Positions 57,636 through 64,000 of a DNA stretch of 64,000 bases are shown piece by piece. Position 1 is the stretch's first letter. Each line of letters starts with the position of its first letter. This DNA is from Mucidula mucida. Its lineage: Eukaryota; Basidiomycota; Agaricomycetes; Agaricales; Physalacriaceae. Made by a program: the position numbers and the translations under genes. The notes under the pieces are model-generated. The model worked only from the letters and a program-made list of their open reading frames with translations, did no database searches and had not been told where the DNA came from. The stretch spans positions 124,001-188,000 of the forward strand of contig JADNYV010000003.1 in the NCBI GenBank assembly GCA_015501055.1, given 5' to 3'.

Positions 57636-59923
57636 ATGGTCCTTTTACGAAGTCTCTGGTTTGTCGCTCCTGCCTGGGCTGCGCTCTACACATCGCCTAA
57701 AGACCTACCGGACACAACCTTTGACTTTGTAGTTGTTGGCGGTGCGCATCCAATCCGATCAAGTATTTTCTTATTCACAGTCATTTTAGCTGGAGCCGCT
57801 GGCAGTGTCGTCGCGAATAGGCTGACGGAAGATTCTAATGTTACTGTCCTTGTTCTCGAGGCTGGTGTGACGTCAGTGTTCAATCCTGCATTGCTACAGT
57901 CTATTTCTCAAGTACACCTTGCACAGAAACGAAAACGTTACTGCATCTATCATTCCGCTCCTTGGCCCATCTCTCGTCCCAGATACCGTATTCGATTATA
58001 ATTACACTACCGTACCCATTGAGGGGTATTTCAATCGTACTCTCCCTTATGCCCGAGGACGTATGCTGGGTGGAAGCACATCAGTTAGCAAGTGTCATCA
58101 CATTCGAGTCGCAGTGCACAATCTGACCATCTTCTCTTAGATTACATGGTATATCTTAGGGGCTCCAAAGACGATTATGATCGTTATGCCAAGTATTCTG
58201 GTGACGATGGTTGGTCTTGGGACAGCATGCAGAAGTATATTGACAGAGTCAGTGAGTTCACAAGTCCACTCCGTACCTAATGCTCAAATATGTCGACAGC
58301 ACGAAACATTTATTACCCCTTCCGACAGAAGAGAACAGTTTGCAGCCAATGCACATGGAACAAACGGTATCCTCCAAGTCAGTTTACCGGCTACCGCTAC
58401 TGTACTCGACCAGCGAGTCCTTGATACGACGGAAGAGCTTAAGGACGAATTCCCTTTTAATACAGATCCGAACGATGGCAGTGTCCTTGGTGTCGGTCAG
58501 TTATATTGTATCTCACACTTAGTCCATTGTTCACACTCGTACCCTACAGCTTGGTCACAAGCAACAATCGATGGGAATAACGCCCGGAGCAGTGCTGCCA
58601 CGGCGTATCTCGGGCCTGATTACATTTCGCGGTCAAACTTACACGTCCTTATCGGTGCCACCGCGACTAAGCTAGTTCAGACCGATACAGTCGACGACCT
58701 CCCTTCGTTCCACAAAGTTGAATACAAAACAGACTCCCAAGGTGCTACCAGCTCCGTATCGGCCACAAAGGAAATCATTCTATCTGGCGGCTCCATTAAC
58801 ACACCCATGCTTCTCATGCTTTCCGGGATCGGGGACAAGGACGAGCTTAAGGATCTCGGTATCAGCACAGTCGTCAACAACCCATCCGTGGGGAAGAACC
58901 TCACAGACCATCCGCTGTTGGCATCCGTTTACTCTGTTCAAGGCACTGACAGCTTTGACGACGTCTTTCGTGGAGACAATCTCGAAAAAGCCATTGGTGA
59001 ATGGATGCAGAATGGAACGGGTGCGCTTGGGGACGGAGTCTGTAATCATCTCGCCTTCTTAAGGTTACCGGACAACTCAAGCATCTTCGACGGGATGGAG
59101 GATCCTGCCGCTGGTCCTAATGCAGCTCACATCGAGTTCATTGTTTCGGTGTGTTAGCTTTCTCTTGCGGACCATTCTATTTCTTGATGGGCTTCAGAAC
59201 TTGTGGGTGCAGCCTGGGATACCTGCTCCGGAAACAGGCAGTTTTATGACTCTGACAACAACAGTCATCTCGCCAACTTCCCGTGAGTTTCTTGGCTTCC
59301 GTACTCCTCTGACTTGTGACTAACTGCTCACAGGCGGCTGGATGAAACTCGCCAACGACGATCCTTTTGGCAAACCTCTCATCAACCCCAATTATCTCAG
59401 CACAGAGTGGGACGTATTTGCTCTACGCGAATCGATCAAGAGTATTCAACGTTTTGTGAATGCTTCGGCATGGGACGACTATGTTATTGGACCCTTCGGA
59501 CAGTTCGCAGAAGCGACAACAGACGACGGCATCGACACATATATGCGAAACAACTCAGCGACGTTCTTTCATCCCATATCGACGGCAATGATGTCACCCA
59601 AAGGTGCAAGTTGGGGCGTTGTTGATCCTGATTTGAAGGTGAAGGGTGTTGAGGGCTTGAGGATTGTTGATGGGTCCGTTTTGGTTAGTCTGTCGCATCT
59701 GTTTCGGAATGCGAGACTGATCTACTTCGAATAGCCCTACCTCCCTAATGCGCACACGCAAGGTCCGATTTACCTTTTTGCGGAGCGCGGCGCCGACCTT
59801 ATCAAAGCTGGCTCATCTGGAAATGCTTCCAGCGACGCCAGCGACACAGATGCAGCATACAAAGTCTCGTTCCCTGCGTTCACCACCGCTTTGACTATTC
59901 TTACGTTGACGATGTTATATTGA
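57636..59923 (+). CDS. Secreted GMC oxidoreductase (aryl-alcohol/alcohol oxidase group)
   Basis: The start at 57636 gives a signal peptide (MVLLRSLWFVAPAWAALY). The FAD-binding Rossmann segment FDFVVVGG/GAAGSVVANRL is split by an intron, followed by LVLEAG, then PYARGRMLGGSTSVNYMVYLRG (GMC signature 1, joined across a GC-AG intron). SGGSINTPMLLMLSGIGD is signature 2. The active-site region has SATFFHPISTAMM (catalytic His), and DGSVLPYLPNAHTQGPIYLFAERGADLI closes the FAD domain. Glycosylation sites are many. The tail is Ser-rich followed by FPAFTTALTILTLTMLY and the stop at 59921-59923, which resembles a GPI-attachment signal. Family members oxidise alcohols and produce H2O2 for peroxidases in wood and litter decay. 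The frame is intact. Confidence 0.9.
58088..58140 (+). other. GC-AG intron in the GMC oxidoreductase gene
   Basis: The 53-nt intron starts GCAAGTGTC and ends CTCTTAG. Removing it gives GGSTSVNYMVYLRG, the exact family signature. No GT donor nearby restores this frame. Confidence 0.8.
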
Positions 59924-60236
59924 TTGAGAACTCTTTGTCAGGTTGTACTCTGTATGATTTTTCGTGTTTTTTAGTCTATCACATACCTGGTTTAATGTTC
60001 TGAGCATCGGTAAAAGAACTGGAAATCCGATGTAGCATAAAGTTCGGAACTTTGTTTGTCGGGATAGCTCAGCGGCCTTTAAGTAGAGTCTATGAATTCA
60101 ATGGCCACACTGAGACTCAAGGTGATTACATTCGAGCTCATAGTTATTTCGTTCATCTCAGGGAACGGTCTCAGTAAGTGAAATGAGCTTTCTTCATTCC
60201 GTGCCTGATTCTCTGGATACCAATGTTCATTGTTAA
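59924..60236. other. Intergenic spacer
   Basis: This is the 3' flank of the GMC gene. I see no open frame, RNA gene or repeat that stands out. Confidence 0.4.
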
Positions 60237-60787
60237 TTAAGTCAGCTCAATCGCATTGGAAAGCCGCCTAGAGCCCGTTCTTACCATCGTCTTCGGGGGG
60301 CTGGCATCCAATTCGCTGAGCATTTTGTTTAGTCCCTGCTTGCATCTCATAAAGTCCTCGGATGCGAGGGTGAGATTGAGGCTATCCTGGATAATGGAGT
60401 ACAACCGTACGGTACGCTTGAATGTCGTCGTTACTCCTGATGATCGCGGCCTCTGTATTGCCTCCACTGCCACTAGGCCTGCACTAGGCCGGGCTACGCG
60501 TCTGAGGAAGGGCTCTTTGAGGCAGTGTACACGGGTGTGCCGAGACATGTCGTCGAGGAAGTTGAAGGCTTTGGTAGAGCCGACGGCGAAACAGTATAGA
60601 TACTTTTTTGAGAACAGTGATCACATATTTAGGACAAAAGATGTCGAATAATAGAGCACCAGTGAGAACAGCATCATCGCAACGCGAATAAGGCCATAGC
60701 TGCGGTAAACACAAGGACGGGAATCATTGTCGCTCCCCAGGAAACGAAGACTTTCTTGAGACGAAGCGAATGAGGTAGCAGAATATA
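60237..60787 (-). CDS. Hypothetical small protein with hydrophobic N-terminus
   Basis: From a possible ATG near 60796 the minus strand encodes MELYILLPHSLRLKKVF and a hydrophobic stretch (MIPVLVFTAAMALFAL). It then continues, after a frame change and an in-frame TGA at about 60625-60635, into a clean 130-codon stretch. That stretch contains STKAFNFLDDMSRHTRVHC and LTLASEDFMRCKQGLNKML and ends TAA at 60237-60239. The last part has a convincing composition; the first part and the link are doubtful. It may be a broken membrane protein or two unrelated frames. No family is recognised. Confidence 0.3.
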
Positions 60788-60941
60788 CAGTTCCATTTAT
60801 GTGATAAAAAGCAGCAAAACAAGTAGTATACAGTCAAGCAGCAAAGCAGAATTCAAGCCAATGATAGCGAAGAGCAAGTACGTTGTCCGAGCCAGAGAAA
60901 GTCAGATTTCCGTTCCATGCTCAACAGAATTGGTCCACGAA

Positions 60942-61412
60942 TCATATATCACTGCTCGGCACGGCGGAGGATGGTTGAGACGATGACGGGGGAGACGACG
61001 ATGAAGCGGGCAGGGCATCGACGACCTTTTTCTTCTTGCTCTTGACAGGCTTGCCTCGATTGGGATTCTCTTCTGAATCGCGCCACATTCCAGAGACCTA
61101 GAGACTCTGTCAAAACACGACAAATAGATTGAATATATGCGCTTCGACATACCTCTTTGAGTGCGGTCTTCGGGTTTACGTCGGGGTTCGCCGCCTTGTA
61201 GATCGGCATCTGGGCTGAGACGAACTTGTTATATGCGCTTGGCTCGCGTTTGGTTTTGTTCTCTTTGTCTGAGGAGATAATGTAAGAGGCTCTGGTCTAC
61301 ACGGTGGGCATACCGGTCCCCGATTTCTTGGATTTGGAGGCAGAGGCTGGCGAGATGTCAGTGTCGAAGGACACAAGGGGATAGATGACGTACTGGATGG
61401 AGCTTTAGGCAT
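60942..61412 (-). CDS. Small HMG/YABBY-type DNA-associated protein
   Basis: The start at 61412 encodes MPKAPS. Short introns precede a basic conserved core, KREPSAYNKFVSAQMPIYK then NPDVNPKTALKE, which an intron joins to VSGMWRDSEENPNRGKP. This (P-S-A-Y-N-x-F, F/L-K-x-V-S/A-x-x-W, N-P-x-N) is the HMG-like/YABBY-C motif found in small fungal and plant nuclear proteins. The rest is Lys-rich (KSKKKK) and ends in a Ser/Pro tail with the stop at 60942-60944. It probably binds DNA non-specifically or as an architectural factor. It diverges from the Rad54-type helicase gene with a 169-bp spacer. Confidence 0.75.
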
Positions 61413-61581
61413 CTTGATCGGCGGTGAAGAGATTGTGGTGGCGAGAGGGCAAGGATGTGGGCCGGTCAAGTCGCATCCGCTCTATTAAATACTGCCTGTC
61501 ACAAACGCCACGCATCACATTACACGTGATGTCATACGTTACGCTCACGTACTTGCCTTCCTTTCCTGGTTCTTTACCGCC
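61413..61581. promoter_or_regulatory. Bidirectional promoter between the HMG-like gene and the Rad54B/Rdh54-type gene
   Basis: The start codons are 169 bp apart on opposite strands. The spacer contains ATCACATTACACGTGATGT around 61503-61523, which includes the E-box-like CACGTG and is close to an inverted repeat. It is a plausible bHLH-type site, not proven. Confidence 0.4.
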
Positions 61582-64000
61582 ATGCCCGCCTTCCAAGCGC
61601 CTTCTGTAGCGACTAAGCGCAAGTCGGATGTATCCGATCCAGTCAGTCGCAAGAAACAGTCGCTCGGTTTTAGTAGCGAGCAGTACTGGATGGTTCAGTG
61701 GTAAGTCGTCGCTTCGCGTGTTGACGTCGTCTCGATCGTCGTTGAAGGAGAAACCACCAAACGAAGAAGCACAAGACATGGGAGGGGGACGGTGTACTTG
61801 TGATTGAAGGCTCCCGGGCCACGCTGTACGGCTCGGATGGCAAGTCGTATGTTATTTCCCTTGTATCGCATCGCGTCTTTTCAAAAGAGCCACACAGACT
61901 AGGTTCGGCTGCTGCCCCTCAAACAATCGAACAAGGTTTCGAGTGTGGCTTTGCAGGCAAGGACATATGCTTGGAATGCGAGACGACCAAGGCCGAGTAT
62001 CTGTCTGGCCGATGCTTTGGACACGCCTCAAGTGGACCAAGTCTGCCCGTCAGTACTCCGTCGACGGTCAAGTCATATGCACCTCTCAAAGTAAACGCCG
62101 CCCCGCTGGTGTCATCCCCTTTCCATGCCCCTTCAATGAAGCTGTCTGCTCCGAAAAGAGGTATTCCCCTGGAGGAAGTCGGTCTCTATTCATCGTCGTC
62201 TACATCCCCGAACCAGGTCAAAGAGAATATCGAGATCAAGTCGTACTGGTCCGCAAACTGGTAAGTCTGTCCTTGCATCCAAGCGATCCTCTTATAAAGT
62301 TTGTACATAGGCGCAAGGTTAGTAAGAATGGTAAAGGATCATGGGACGGGGATGCCTTCGTGATGCACAATAACAAGGTCGTCACCCTGATATCCGACAC
62401 GGGTAAAAGGTGGGCAAGATTGTCATTCATTGCTCGGTATTTAACGACTCTCTTAGCATAGGAACATCTGCTTGGAAGGGTACTCCGCTTCAGCGTGACG
62501 ACAAGTTATACTTTGGCAGCAAAGAGGTGCAACTTGTTGACCAAGTGAAGCCGTCAGCGCTCCCTGTAGATACGGGCGAGCCTGATCCTCCTGAAGACGA
62601 GGTTTTAATAGTTGAAGACACGTCAAGTGTCAAGAAATTCGCAACTCCTCTCAACACAAATGGCGTAGCACCTGCTGCGTTCTACGGGCTCGCAAAGAAA
62701 GCTTCAGGACCATTGTTCGTCATTGTCACTCATGCAACTTCCTCAACTTAACGCCCACCCCTAGGCATGATCCAAATGCGAAAGGTGCGGTTGTGATGAA
62801 AGCTCCGACAGAAGAGCACATCAAGAAATGGAACAGGAAGAACCGGCCTGTCGTTCCGGTGGTCCTTGATCCAGTGGTTGCGCAAAAACTCAGGCCTCAT
62901 CAAGTGGAGGGTAACTTTTGTCCAATGCGCGCTTTTCATGATCTCACCATTGAAAAGGTGTCAAGTTCATGTACGAGTCTATCATGGGGTTGCGAAAACA
63001 TGAAGGCCAGGGCTGTATCCTTGCCGATGAGATGTAGGCATTCTATAGATTTCTTAGCATTCGCTGAGTTATGACTGTAGGGGCTTGGGAAAGACTCTAC
63101 AGACCATTTGTCTCGTTTGGACGTTGCTGAGTGAGTGGTGTCTTGTCGCCGTCGCCACAATCCTTCAATCTGTATCTAGAACAAAACCCGTATGGTGGCA
63201 ATGTTCCGTCAGTGGAGAAAGTACTCATAGCATGTCCTGTTTCGCTGATCAACGTATATATCTGTTATGGCAAATGCTGGGATACCTGCTGACTCCTATG
63301 CAGAACTGGAAAAACGAGTTCCACAAGTGGCTAGGAAAGGACCGCATTGGGATTTCGGTATGCGACAAGGACAAGCGAGCCATACATGGTTTCATGAACT
63401 CGTAAGCACCAGTCAAGTCAGCTAAATGCTCGAATTCATCAAGCTTTACCACAGGAAGATGCAGAAGGTTCTCATCATTGGTTATGAGCGTCTTCGTACC
63501 GTTATGTAAGAATCAACTCGCATTCGACAATACTCTCTAATATATCGCTTCATTCAGGGATCTCTTAACATCATGCATGTAAGTCGATGACCACGGCCTT
63601 TTGCGCTACTCATGGAATTCATGTTCTAGTCCGCCTATTGGATTGATTATATGCGATGAAGGTCGGCAAGACATGGCACCGTATATGTCGCGAATTGACG
63701 CGTTCACTGATAGGTCATCGCTTGAAATCAGGATCCAATAAGACCACTCAAATGTTTAGCGCCTTGCGAACGCCACGTCGTATTCTACTTTCAGGCACAC
63801 CCATTCAGAACGATTTGAGCGAATTCCACGCGATGGTCTGCCTCTCAAGCTGTTTACAAGCCACCAGTACTTATATCTCTCCAGGCAGATTTTTGCAATC
63901 CAGGCTTGCTTGGCGAGTGAGGTGCTTCATCGACGTTTCGATGCTAACGGCACCCCCAGATGACTACAGCGTCTTCAAGCGCGTATATGAAACACCAATT
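61582..64000 (+). CDS. RDH54: Rad54B/Rdh54-type SWI2/SNF2 recombination helicase (3' end outside window)
   Basis: The start at 61582 (MPAFQAPSVATKRKSDV) is followed by two similar N-terminal modules: QWRNHQTKKHKTWEGDGVLV and NWRKVSKNGKGSWDGDAFV, each leading to a V-x-L...GK segment. The ATPase core then begins: LRPHQVEG, a split ADEMGLGKTLQTI (Walker A), VLIACPVSLINNW, LIICDEGHRLKSG (motif II, DEGH) and RRILLSGTPIQNDLSEF (motif III). It continues through DFCNPGLLGE to the window edge, before helicase domain 2. About 15 introns are present. Rdh54 remodels Rad51 on duplex DNA in homologous recombination, especially in meiosis. DEGH and the N-terminal modules favour the Rad54B/Rdh54 branch over Rad54. 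One exon junction near 62720-62765 does not resolve cleanly. Confidence 0.88.

Noticed and set aside
60060..60120. GGGATAGCTCAGC resembling a tRNA D-arm
   Set aside because: There is no matching acceptor stem, anticodon arm or T-arm (GGTTCGA-like) at the right spacing.
1..64000. CRISPR arrays, insertion sequences, LTR or DNA transposons, viral insertions
   Set aside because: I saw no regularly spaced repeats, transposase or reverse-transcriptase motifs, or terminal repeats; the window reads as ordinary fungal chromosome.

Overview
The window looks like nuclear DNA from a basidiomycete fungus, most likely an Agaricomycete. Genes are split by many short GT-AG introns (about 45-60 nt) and packed on both strands with spacers often under 200 bp. 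The gene set is fungal/eukaryotic: ARPC2, SF3B1, RIO1, AP-1 gamma-adaptin, DNA ligase IV, mevalonate diphosphate decarboxylase, a Gin4/Hsl1-type kinase and a GMC oxidoreductase. There are no bacterial operons, CRISPR arrays, phage or recognisable transposons.

Layout. 1-1.3 kb: two tandem membrane-protein paralogs (the first cut by the window edge). 1.7-4.3 kb: a long intronless Ser/Pro-rich coiled-coil protein. 4.4-5.8 kb: no convincing gene. 6.0-8.0 kb: a badly disrupted type-B carboxylesterase. 8.5-11.2 kb: a secreted calcineurin-like/5'-nucleotidase-type phosphoesterase. 11.5-15.3 kb: a stand-alone adenylation-thiolation-reductase enzyme. 15.7-18.4 kb: a forkhead factor. 18.7-23.1 kb: DNA ligase IV, divergent from a septin-checkpoint-type kinase (23.3-25.7 kb). 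25.9-27.7 kb: a Zap1-like zinc-finger factor. 27.8-29.8 kb: carboxypeptidase S (copy A). 30.0-31.2 kb: ARPC2. 31.3-32.4 kb: an SDR oxidoreductase. 32.6-34.6 kb: RIO1. 34.7-35.2 kb: dithiol glutaredoxin. 35.5-36.8 kb: mevalonate diphosphate decarboxylase. 37.1-38.1 kb: a CCT-like protein lacking its HxGH histidines. 38.5-42.0 kb: SF3B1. 42.6-43.4 kb: uroporphyrinogen-III synthase. 43.6-46.7 kb: AP-1 gamma. 46.8-50.5 kb: a multi-CCCH, WG-rich, RING/IBR protein. 50.5-52.9 kb: carboxypeptidase S (copy B). 53.3-56.0 kb: a half-size ABC transporter. 56.3-57.2 kb: an unidentified coding-like stretch. 57.6-59.9 kb: GMC oxidoreductase. 60.2-60.8 kb: weak ORF. 60.9-61.4 kb: small HMG/YABBY-type protein. 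61.6-64 kb: Rad54B/Rdh54-type helicase, cut by the window edge.

Most of these are unrelated housekeeping genes rather than one pathway. The main technical observation is that about half of them, including essential single-copy genes, are broken by isolated one-base losses, mostly in short homopolymers. This looks like systematic sequencing or assembly error rather than gene death, and the affected genes should be read with that in mind. The most unusual intact gene is the one at 46.8-50.5 kb: seven CCCH fingers, a tryptophan-rich WG tract resembling an Argonaute hook, RRM-like segments, and a RING-IBR module with no visible RING2.
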